Assembly: GCA_009925965.1 (NCBI GenBank)
Contig: RFPW01000139.1
Span: 1-5,944, forward strand
Origin: Betaproteobacteria bacterium
GTDB taxonomy: Bacteria > Pseudomonadota > Gammaproteobacteria > Burkholderiales > Burkholderiaceae_E
Direction of reading: 5' to 3'
Length of the DNA stretch: 5,944 nt
Part shown: one piece after another, positions 1-5,944 of the stretch
Layout: each line of letters starts with the position of its first letter
Numbering within the stretch: position 1 is the first letter of the stretch
The notes under the pieces: generated by a model
The model's input: only the letters and a program-made list of their open reading frames with translations
The model's database searches: none
Told to the model about the DNA's origin: nothing
Translations under genes and position numbers: made by a program

Positions 1-77
1 TGCGCGGCGTGCATCAGCACACGGCTTGCAATGGTTGAACCAATAGAAAACAGCGTGCTGGAAGATCGAAGGCTCAT
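1..77 (-). CDS. Possible N-terminus of the next cluster gene (position fits skp/ompH), truncated by the window edge
   Basis: An open minus-strand frame with ATG at 77 gives about 25 residues, beginning MSLRSSSTLFSIGSTIAS and ending VLMHAA at the edge. A second in-frame ATG lies at 14. The frame is also open upstream into the bamA 3' end, so the ATG, not a stop, sets the proposed start. No clear Shine-Dalgarno precedes either ATG. In beta- and gammaproteobacteria bamA is usually followed by skp (ompH), the periplasmic chaperone for unfolded outer membrane proteins, then lpxD, fabZ and lpxA. A Ser/Arg-containing leader would fit the start of an exported protein, but no hydrophobic core or Skp motif is visible, so the identity is inferred from gene order only. 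The true start could be at 77, at 14, or outside the window. Confidence 0.33.
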   Translation of the reverse strand, partial: MSLRSSSTLFSIGSTIASRVLMHAA

Positions 78-154
78 GGGGGTGCAGCGAAGCTCAAAGA
101 GGATAGGCGAGGCAAAACGATCAAGGCTGACAGAATTCTCGCACACCGCGGCAC
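78..154 (-). other. Short spacer downstream of bamA, no terminator seen
   Basis: These 77 bases follow the bamA TAA stop. I see no GC-rich hairpin followed by a T run on the minus strand, so transcription probably continues into the next gene. An eight-base palindrome (AGAATTCT, 132-139) is too short to treat as a structural element. A TTGATC and a TATCCT occur on the minus strand but only 13 bases apart, which is too close for a standard promoter. Confidence 0.4.
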
Positions 155-2473
155 TTAGAAACCGGTCCCAACCTGAAACTGGAATCGTTGTACCCGATCG
201 GTTGGTTCGCGTCTGATTGGAGTACCAATACTGAATTTGATCGGTCCAACCGGCGATAACCAGGACAATCCCGCCCCGGTTGAAACCCGAAGGGTTGAGA
301 GATCAACTTCTTCCAGCGTGCTGTAGACGTTCCCGACATCTAAGTAGAGGAAGGTTCGAAGGGTGCGATCTGCGCCAGAACCTGGCAGCGGGAACAAGAA
401 TTCGGCATTGCCGACAATACGAACCTGGCCGCCGCTGGGTACGCCATCGAGATAACGTCGCCCCAGGCTGGAGGGCGTAAATCCTCGAATCGAGCCAATT
501 CCGCCCGCATAAAAATTCTTGAATTGCGGGTAAAGACGGCCACCAAAAGCTTGACCGATACCAAGATCACCGTTGAGTGCGAGGGTGTAATCCTTGGTTA
601 GTGGGAAAAAAACCTGATGCTGATACGTCCCCCGCCAGTACTGAAGATCAGTAATCGGGAGGGTTGCCTCGATACTGGCACTGCGCAATTCACCACGACT
701 CGGCGCCAACCCACTGTCCCGTGTATCGCGAACCCAACCCACCGTTCCGAGGAAAGCCGTTGGATGTTCTCCCACCGCGTTGACCGTGTCCAGCAACCGG
801 AGTGGCGCCAAAGGTCCGAGCAGATAGGCGTTCTGCTCGACGGATGCTCCAATCAATAGTCGGTCCACATCGGTATAGGGGATGCCGAAGCGAACCCCCG
901 CCGCGGAAGTTCGGAGGCGATAGTCTCCGAGCGCCAATGCCTGCGCATTAAACAATCGGGTCGACACATTGATCGCCCGGCTGATGCCATCCGGGGTGAT
1001 GTATGGATCGACATAACCGACCCCAATCGCTCGCGAGAGTCGACTCGTGTTGGCATCAATAGCCAGTGCTTTACCCGTACCGAGGAAGTTCTGCTGGTTG
1101 ATCGAACCCGAAAGGATGAGCTTGTCGGTACTCGAGAAACCTGCGCCTAGCATCAAATTGCCAGTCGGACGTTCTTTGACTTTGACCTCAAGGTCGACCA
1201 GATCGGGCGAATCAGGAATACCCCGAGTGTCAACCTCGACCGAATTAAAGTAGCCCAAGCGGTCAACTCGTTCTCGAGAGCGCCGAAGACTATCCGCGTC
1301 GTACCAGCTCGATTCGAACTGTCGCAATTCCCGCCGAATCACTTCATCGCGGGTCCGCGCATTGCCCGAAATTTCAATGCGCCGAACATAGGCACGGCGC
1401 CCTGGATCGACCATGATTTCAAACTCGACTTCGCGCCGCTCACGGTCAGGCTGAGGGACCGCATTGACCGAGGCGAATGCATAACCCAGTTGGCCAAATA
1501 GATCTGTCATCGCCTTGGTGGACTCGGTCATTCGAGTACCAACATAGGGCTCGCCGTCCTTCAATCGGATCAGCTTGCGCAGATCCGGCTCGCGGCCCAT
1601 CGTATCGCCCGAGAATCGGAAGCCTTTGATCCGATAAGACAAACCCTCATTGATCGCGATCGTAATGAAGACTCCGCGGCGCTCCGGGTCAATCGAGACC
1701 TGGGTGGAATCGACCGAGAATTCAAGATATCCGCGGTCAAGATAAAACGAGCGCAAAGCCTCGAGATCGGCGGTGAGTTTCTCTCGGGAGTACTGATCGT
1801 TCTTGGTATACCAACTGAACCAGGTGGGCTCGGATAGCTTGAACTGGTCGCGCAGCTCCCCGTCTTTGAACGCGCGGTTTCCAATGATCCGGATCTGGGC
1901 AATTCGTGCGGTCTGACCCTCATCGACCGTCAACGTGACCGCAACCCGATTGCGTTCAAGTGGCGCAACCGTGGAGGTCACCCGAACGCCATAAAATCCG
2001 CGGGTCAGGTACTGACGCTTCAGCTCTTGTTCCGCACGATCCAACAGGGCGCGATCGAAGACCCTTGACTCGCCGAGCCCAGCCTCACGCAGCGTTTTCT
2101 TGAGCGCGTCCTGCTCGAATTCTTTGGTTCCGGTGATGGAAACCGAACCAATGGTCGGGCGCTCCTCGACCGTCACAACCAGAATGCCGTTATCGACTTC
2201 GAGGCGAACATCACGGAATAAGCCCGCATTGAAAAGCGCCTTGACTGCCACAGCGGCACGCTCATCGGTTAGGGTATCGCCGACCTTAACGGGCAGATAC
2301 CCGAATACGGTGCCCGGCTCAGTTCGCTGAAGCCCTTCTACTCGAATGTCGCGGACAACGAAGGGTTCAAACGCCTTTGCGACTCCCGCCCACGAGGCAA
2401 TCAAAAAGACCAGTGAAATCAGTACCGGTCGAAATTCTAAAGGGCGCAAAAAGGCAATAAGACTGGAGGGCAA
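155..2473 (-). CDS. bamA: Outer membrane protein assembly factor BamA (Omp85 family), TTG start
   Basis: Central component of the BAM complex, which folds and inserts beta-barrel proteins into the outer membrane. The 772-residue product (E. coli 810) has a signal peptide with a hydrophobic core at about 17-30 and probable cleavage after VAKA (34). Five POTRA domains follow at roughly 36-105, 106-185, 188-277, 278-357 and 358-435, then a 16-strand barrel from about 436 to the end. Visible barrel marks are DTRDSGLAPSRGE (583-595), the Omp85 loop-6 motif in the form IRGF (662-665), SPVGPIKFSIGTPI (740-753), and a terminal Phe as in barrel C-terminal signals. The frame has no ATG near its 5' end: tandem in-frame stops TGA TAG end 10 bases before the TTG at 2473, and the first internal Met is residue 292. 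TTG at 2473 is chosen because AGGT lies seven bases upstream; TTG at codon 9 (2449) would also leave a usable signal peptide. The barrel is somewhat shorter than in E. coli. Confidence 0.97.
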   Translation of the reverse strand: MPSSLIAFLRPLEFRPVLISLVFLIASWAGVAKAFEPFVVRDIRVEGLQRTEPGTVFGYLPVKVGDTLTDERAAVAVKALFNAGLFRDVRLEVDNGILVVTVEERPTIGSVSITGTKEFEQDALKKTLREAGLGESRVFDRALLDRAEQELKRQYLTRGFYGVRVTSTVAPLERNRVAVTLTVDEGQTARIAQIRIIGNRAFKDGELRDQFKLSEPTWFSWYTKNDQYSREKLTADLEALRSFYLDRGYLEFSVDSTQVSIDPERRGVFITIAINEGLSYRIKGFRFSGDTMGREPDLRKLIRLKDGEPYVGTRMTESTKAMTDLFGQLGYAFASVNAVPQPDRERREVEFEIMVDPGRRAYVRRIEISGNARTRDEVIRRELRQFESSWYDADSLRRSRERVDRLGYFNSVEVDTRGIPDSPDLVDLEVKVKERPTGNLMLGAGFSSTDKLILSGSINQQNFLGTGKALAIDANTSRLSRAIGVGYVDPYITPDGISRAINVSTRLFNAQALALGDYRLRTSAAGVRFGIPYTDVDRLLIGASVEQNAYLLGPLAPLRLLDTVNAVGEHPTAFLGTVGWVRDTRDSGLAPSRGELRSASIEATLPITDLQYWRGTYQHQVFFPLTKDYTLALNGDLGIGQAFGGRLYPQFKNFYAGGIGSIRGFTPSSLGRRYLDGVPSGGQVRIVGNAEFLFPLPGSGADRTLRTFLYLDVGNVYSTLEEVDLSTLRVSTGAGLSWLSPVGPIKFSIGTPIRREPTDRVQRFQFQVGTGF

Positions 2474-2480
2474 AACAGGG

Positions 2481-2484
2481 ACCT
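2481..2484 (-). promoter_or_regulatory. Weak ribosome binding site of bamA
   Basis: The minus strand reads AGGT here, seven bases before the TTG codon at 2473, in the 33-base gap after the rseP stop. It is a short, imperfect Shine-Dalgarno, but the only one near a possible start of the bamA frame, and it favours TTG at 2473 over TTG at 2449. The G of the in-frame TAG stop is part of this site. Confidence 0.45.
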
Positions 2485-2506
2485 ATCAGAGACGAATCCA
2501 GCCGAG

Positions 2507-3874
2507 TCAGGGGCCGAATAAACGAACCAAATCATTGAACAGGGCGACCGCTGACATTGCAACGATTAACGCGAGCCCCGCCCGTTGGGCTAGATTGAGC
2601 GCCTGCGCCGACAGGGGGCGTCCCCGAACCGCTTCGATGGCGCAATATACCAAATGCCCGCCATCCAACATGGGCAAAGGCAACAAATTAAGCGTTCCCA
2701 AACTGACGCTGATGAGCGCGAGAAAGGCAAGATAGGCTGTCCATCCGATCTGTGCGGTTCGGCCGGCCTGATCCGCAATCGTGACGGGCCCGGACAGTTG
2801 GCGCAGCGATAATTGGCCCGCCAGCATGCGGCCAAACATCTTCAACGAAAAATGAGTCATCTCGACGGTGCGCATCACGCCTGCACGCAATCCGCCAAAA
2901 AAGCCCTGATGGACCATCACCGTTGTCGCCCGGGTGGCGAGCGAAGCGCCAATTCGACCGGTAACGACCTTGGTTGCGGGATCGGTTACCGAATCAGGGA
3001 CAACCGATACCTCCATAACGGCCCCATCGCGCTCGATGCCTAAGCGTGTTGGGTATCCGGGCCGGGCTCTTACATGCTCAATCAGAATGGTGGCGCGCAG
3101 GACTGGATCCCCGTCAACGATCCGCACAATATCGCCAGCCTGGAGCCCGGCTTTTTGAGCGGCACTACCGGGCACAACGCCCGACACCTCGACATGAAGG
3201 CCTGAGAGCTCAAAACCGAGCGCCCCCATTGGATCCTTCTCAAGCACATCAGTCACCCACCGGGTCGTGTCGAGGACCACAGCAGCGGGCGTTCCGTTGC
3301 GAACTATTTCCAGAAAAATCGGTTCTTTGCCAAGTGCCGCATCAAAAAGTTGCAGTCGTAAAGCGTTCCAGGACTCGGTCAGCTGATCATTCACAGAAAC
3401 AATCTGGTCCCCAGCCACCAGGCCCGAATTCGCCGCGATGCTATTCGCAGGTGGCGCAGCAATTTTGGCAATGGGTTCGGACAACCCATTCCATGAGAGC
3501 GCTGAGTACAGCAGGGCCGCCAGGATCAGATTGGCAATGGGACCGGCGACAATGACAAGTGCGCGGGACTTCAGCGACGCGCGCTCAAACGAGCGCTCCC
3601 GCTGAGTTTCCGAAAGCTCAAGCTCCTGACCCGTGGTCTCACCGAGCATCTTGACGTAACCACCCAGTGGAATCGCTGACAGGGCCCATTCGGTCTGGTC
3701 CTCACCAAAGCGCCGCGAAAACAGGACGGGCCCAAAACCGATCGAGAATCGCAAGACCTGAATGCCGACAAAACGCGCCGCCAGGAAGTGCCCAAGCTCG
3801 TGCACAAACACCAGCAAGGTCAAGGCGCCCAAGAACGCGATCATGGTCATGATGCCACCAGAAAGAGCGGCCAT
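2507..3874 (-). CDS. rseP: RIP metalloprotease RseP (site-2 protease family)
   Basis: Zinc intramembrane protease of the inner membrane. In well-studied relatives it makes the second cut in an anti-sigma factor (RseA type), releasing the envelope-stress sigma factor, and also clears remnant signal peptides. The 455-residue product (E. coli about 450) shows HELGH in the first membrane helix (His25, Glu26, His29), the PLGGYVKMLGE loop (69-79), a membrane segment at about 104-126, a first PDZ domain (about 130-215, with GLVAGDQIVSVND at 151-163), a second PDZ domain (about 225-295, with AGLQAGDIVRIVDG at 242-255), and NLLPLPMLDGGH (396-407), whose Asp404 is the third zinc ligand. A last membrane segment spans about 430-447. 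The ATG at 3874 was chosen because a strong ribosome binding site precedes it; Met9 and Met11 are possible alternatives and would leave the catalytic helix intact. The start shares one base with the dxr stop (TGATG). bamA follows after 33 bases. Confidence 0.97.
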   Translation of the reverse strand: MAALSGGIMTMIAFLGALTLLVFVHELGHFLAARFVGIQVLRFSIGFGPVLFSRRFGEDQTEWALSAIPLGGYVKMLGETTGQELELSETQRERSFERASLKSRALVIVAGPIANLILAALLYSALSWNGLSEPIAKIAAPPANSIAANSGLVAGDQIVSVNDQLTESWNALRLQLFDAALGKEPIFLEIVRNGTPAAVVLDTTRWVTDVLEKDPMGALGFELSGLHVEVSGVVPGSAAQKAGLQAGDIVRIVDGDPVLRATILIEHVRARPGYPTRLGIERDGAVMEVSVVPDSVTDPATKVVTGRIGASLATRATTVMVHQGFFGGLRAGVMRTVEMTHFSLKMFGRMLAGQLSLRQLSGPVTIADQAGRTAQIGWTAYLAFLALISVSLGTLNLLPLPMLDGGHLVYCAIEAVRGRPLSAQALNLAQRAGLALIVAMSAVALFNDLVRLFGP

Positions 3875-5085
3875 CAGTGCTCCCTTCCTAGCATCTGGGA
3901 CGCAAGCGCACGGGATTCGCGGTCGAGATCCAGGACCCCATCCAGGGTGGTTGGAGCGGGTTGATGACCCAATTGGTTCAAAACTGACTCATTGATTTTT
4001 GCAATTTGTCCAAAGCGCAAACCACCTGCCAAAAATTGGGCGACCGAGACTTCATTGGCACCATTCAGGACGCACGGGCCGGCGCCACCGCCCGAGATCG
4101 CGTCGAGGGCCAACCTCAGACAAGGAAAGCGCACCAAATCAGGCCCCTCAAAATCTAGACGTCCTAATCGGGCGAGGTCGAGCATGGAAACTCCACTCTC
4201 ACAGCGCTCTGGCCAAGCGAGCGCATGGGCAATCGGCGTACGCATATCCGGGTTGCCGAGCTGCGCAAGCATTGAACCATCGAGATACTCCACCAGAGAA
4301 TGCACGATGCTCTGAGGATGCACGACCACCTCAAGCTGAGAGGGCGCAAGGTCAAACAACCATGCAGCCTCAATCAGCTCCAAGCCTTTATTCATCATCG
4401 TGGCTGAATCGACTGAAATCTTGCGTCCCATCGACCAGTTAGGATGGGCGCACGCTTGATCAGGGGTGGCATCTTCAATGTCGCGCAGGCTGGACCGACG
4501 AAAGGGTCCACCTGAGGCCGTCAGTAAAACGCGACGGACCCCGCGAGTATGCGGCCACAAGCTCCCAGCGACGGGCAGGCACTGAAAGATTGCGTTATGT
4601 TCAGAGTCAACCGGCAAGAGGGTCGCGCCCCCAGCCCGGACGGCATCCATGAAAACTTGTCCGGCCATCACCAGCGCCTCTTTGTTGGCCAGCAAGATCC
4701 GCTTGCCGGCCCGTGCCGCCGCGAGCGCAAATGGCAACCCAGCCGCGCCAACAACCGCGGCAACGACCGTATCGGCTTGCGAATGACCCGCCAGGTCAAA
4801 GGCCGACTGCTCGCCACTCAAAATCTCTGTCCGAATGCCGGCCGGTAAGGCATCGCGTAGCTGCCGTGCCGCGGTCGGGTCAACCATCACGGCATAGGCT
4901 GGATGCATGGCCAAAATCTGTTCGCGCATCTGCGCTACATCCGACCGTGCGACCAATGCCCACGCCTCGAATCTAGCTGGTTCATGCGCAATCACCGCGA
5001 GGGTGCTCTGCCCGATTGACCCCGTAGAGCCGAGGACGACAACACGCCGAGGCCGCGAATGAGTCCCTGCGATGGAAGAGCTCAT
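3874..5085 (-). CDS. dxr: 1-deoxy-D-xylulose 5-phosphate reductoisomerase
   Basis: Cytosolic enzyme that rearranges and reduces 1-deoxy-D-xylulose 5-phosphate to 2-C-methyl-D-erythritol 4-phosphate with NADPH and a divalent metal, the committed step of the MEP isoprenoid pathway and the target of fosmidomycin. The 403-residue product is close to the usual length of about 400. Seen in order: the Rossmann loop GSTGSIG (19-25), LLANKEALV (131-139), PVDSEHNAIFQ (158-168) with metal ligands Asp160 and Glu162, TASGGPFR (189-196), HPNWSMGRK (214-222) with flexible-loop His214, SVDSATMMNKGLE (224-236) with Ser227, Asn232, Lys233 and metal ligand Glu236, HPQSIVHS (256-263), and LNGANEVSVAQF (340-351). 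All catalytic residues known from the E. coli enzyme appear to be present. The ATG start sits in an ATGA overlap with the cdsA stop and no strong Shine-Dalgarno is seen before it, so translation is probably coupled to cdsA. The stop shares one base with the rseP start. Confidence 0.98.
   Translation of the reverse strand: MSSSIAGTHSRPRRVVVLGSTGSIGQSTLAVIAHEPARFEAWALVARSDVAQMREQILAMHPAYAVMVDPTAARQLRDALPAGIRTEILSGEQSAFDLAGHSQADTVVAAVVGAAGLPFALAAARAGKRILLANKEALVMAGQVFMDAVRAGGATLLPVDSEHNAIFQCLPVAGSLWPHTRGVRRVLLTASGGPFRRSSLRDIEDATPDQACAHPNWSMGRKISVDSATMMNKGLELIEAAWLFDLAPSQLEVVVHPQSIVHSLVEYLDGSMLAQLGNPDMRTPIAHALAWPERCESGVSMLDLARLGRLDFEGPDLVRFPCLRLALDAISGGGAGPCVLNGANEVSVAQFLAGGLRFGQIAKINESVLNQLGHQPAPTTLDGVLDLDRESRALASQMLGREH
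3880..3889 (-). promoter_or_regulatory. Ribosome binding site of rseP
   Basis: On the minus strand this reads AGGAAGGGAG, a good match to the anti-Shine-Dalgarno complement, ending five bases before the ATG at 3874. It lies inside the last codons of dxr. It supports this ATG over the in-frame Met9 and Met11 codons, though a weaker GGTGG also lies four bases before Met9. Confidence 0.7.
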
Positions 5086-5944
5086 GGCAGGCGTTCGCTC
5101 AAGTAGCGAACAACGAGAAAGCCAATCGGCAGAACGGGCATCAGTGCATCCATTCGATCAAAAAATCCGCCGTGTCCCGGCAGGCTGCGGCCACTATCCT
5201 TCACACCAGCCTCGCGCTTTAAAAGCGACTCGTATAAATCGCCTGTGATCGAAAGTGCCGTCAAACCGCTGAGGATACCAACCAGTCCCGGCAGACCAAA
5301 CCTTTGTGCCAGCTGCGCCGGAAGGCTTTGAACGACCCAGCCTTGGACCATTGATAAGTTTGCCCCCTGAGCTTCAGCGATCAGGCGTTCAGAATAGACC
5401 ACCGTGGCCCAACCTAAGCCAAGAACCGTAACCATCGCGAAAAGGACCCCCTCCCATGTCTTGCCGGGACTGATCGCGGGTGCCAATTTATGGCGACCGA
5501 ACGCACGCCCACCGAAGTAGGCGGCGACGTCCGCGACCCAGACGATGCAGGCGGTTGAAAGGAGCTGCCCGATACCAAGCCGTCGCAGTTCGAAAGCGGC
5601 CTGCCATGCGCTAAACGCCAGAACTACCCCGACCAGGGCTAGTCGATCTTGAGAGAAACCACCGGTTAGCCGCCACGGGGAGATGGTGAGCCAAAACAGT
5701 GCCGCCACCAAGGCCGGCGCAACCGCCCACGGCAGCAAACCTGAGGTCGGTAACAACTCAGTGATAACAACCCAGGCCATTCCTGCGAAAAAAGTGAGCG
5801 AGGCCCAATGCGCGCTGGCACCGACCAATCGGGACCATTCCGCGGCAGCGCCCACAAAAAGAATTAAGGTGATTGCGCCCCAGGCCCAGATCGGCGCCAT
5901 GAATAACGCCGGTAGAAGACCCCCTAACAGTGCGACCGCAGTAA
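5082..5944 (-). CDS. cdsA: Phosphatidate cytidylyltransferase (CDP-diacylglycerol synthase), 5' end beyond the window
   Basis: Integral inner-membrane enzyme that makes CDP-diacylglycerol and pyrophosphate from CTP and phosphatidate, the branch point to phosphatidylethanolamine, phosphatidylglycerol and cardiolipin. About 286 residues are visible. The protein is strongly hydrophobic, with several predicted membrane segments. Counting from the first visible residue, WVADVAAYFGGR (about 135-146) and SPGKTWEG (158-165) are typical of the family. The complete CdsA signature lies at about 239-265: S-x-L-K-R, then K-D-x-G, then L-P-G-H-G-G-F-F-D-R-M-D. An ATG at 5900 is probably internal: the frame stays open above it and encodes 14 more mostly hydrophobic residues (TAVALLGGLLPALF), as expected for the first membrane helix, so the true start lies past 5944. 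The stop TGA (5084-5082) overlaps the dxr start by four bases. The C-terminus is complete. Identity is very secure; only the start is unknown. Confidence 0.96.
   Translation of the reverse strand, partial: TAVALLGGLLPALFMAPIWAWGAITLILFVGAAAEWSRLVGASAHWASLTFFAGMAWVVITELLPTSGLLPWAVAPALVAALFWLTISPWRLTGGFSQDRLALVGVVLAFSAWQAAFELRRLGIGQLLSTACIVWVADVAAYFGGRAFGRHKLAPAISPGKTWEGVLFAMVTVLGLGWATVVYSERLIAEAQGANLSMVQGWVVQSLPAQLAQRFGLPGLVGILSGLTALSITGDLYESLLKREAGVKDSGRSLPGHGGFFDRMDALMPVLPIGFLVVRYLSERLP

Noticed and set aside
31..216. Plus-strand 61-codon open frame across the bamA 3' end
   Set aside because: It is antisense to the bamA C-terminal coding region and to the downstream spacer. Its product is polar and basic, with no recognisable domain, and I see no ribosome binding site.
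1086..1091. GAACTT on the minus strand as a possible sigma-E -35 element driving downstream expression
   Set aside because: About 16 bases downstream the sequence is GCACTG, not a TCTGA/TCAAA-like -10, and the hexamer lies in conserved barrel codons.
1570..1923. Minus-strand 117-codon open frame inside bamA in another frame
   Set aside because: It is out of frame within the POTRA 3-4 coding region; the Arg/Ser-rich translation has no recognisable features.
2474..2506. Possible sigma-E promoter in the rseP-bamA gap (TCTGA present)
   Set aside because: A TCTGA occurs just before the bamA start, but no GAACTT-like -35 lies at the required distance upstream, and a transcript starting there would leave almost no leader for ribosome binding.
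2346..2735. Plus-strand 129-codon open frame spanning the rseP-bamA junction
   Set aside because: It lies antisense to two well-identified genes. The product is Lys/Arg/Ser-rich low-complexity protein with no family likeness, as expected of a shadow frame in GC-rich coding DNA.
3046..3555. Plus-strand 169-codon open frame opposite rseP
   Set aside because: It is fully antisense to the PDZ region of rseP. The product is rich in Arg, Gln, Pro and Ser with no motif; its length is explained by the lack of antisense stops in GC-rich codons.
3999..4442. Plus-strand 147-codon open frame opposite dxr
   Set aside because: It overlaps catalytic-motif coding sequence of dxr on the other strand, and its Arg/Pro/Ser-rich translation shows no domain.

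Overview
The window carries one compact, single-direction (minus strand) stretch of the conserved envelope-biogenesis cluster of Gram-negative bacteria. Read in the direction of transcription (high to low coordinates) the order is cdsA (5' end outside the window), dxr, rseP, bamA, then the possible first codons of a further gene at the low-coordinate edge. All four main genes are recognised from family motifs read directly in the translations. The BamA sequence, especially the start of the mature protein (FEPFVVRDIRVEG) and the third POTRA domain (WYTKNDQYSREKL), resembles from memory that of Burkholderiales-type betaproteobacteria such as Bordetella and Burkholderia. The moderately high GC and the gene order fit this too. 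The taxonomic call is an inference, since no database search was possible.

Layout: 5944-5082 is cdsA (CDP-diacylglycerol synthase), which runs off the window edge. Its stop overlaps the dxr start by four bases (ATGA). 5085-3874 is dxr (DXP reductoisomerase). Its stop shares one base with the rseP start (TGATG). 3874-2507 is rseP (site-2 metalloprotease), with a strong ribosome binding site inside the end of dxr. A 33-base gap follows, then bamA (2473-155), which has no ATG near its 5' end and appears to start at TTG. Positions 154-78 are a 77-base gap with no terminator that I can see, and from 77 downwards an open frame may be the start of the next cluster gene. By the usual order this would be skp/ompH, but too little is visible to prove it.

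How the genes work together: CdsA makes the CDP-diacylglycerol precursor of membrane phospholipids. Dxr makes the first committed intermediate of the isoprenoid pathway, which feeds undecaprenyl phosphate for cell-wall and LPS assembly. RseP is the intramembrane protease of the envelope stress (sigma-E type) cascade, which responds to failing outer-membrane protein assembly. BamA is the machine that performs that assembly. The tight packing suggests one transcript with translational coupling between the first three genes. I found no mobile element, RNA gene, CRISPR array or novel system. The items most worth checking are the TTG start of bamA and the two window-edge genes.
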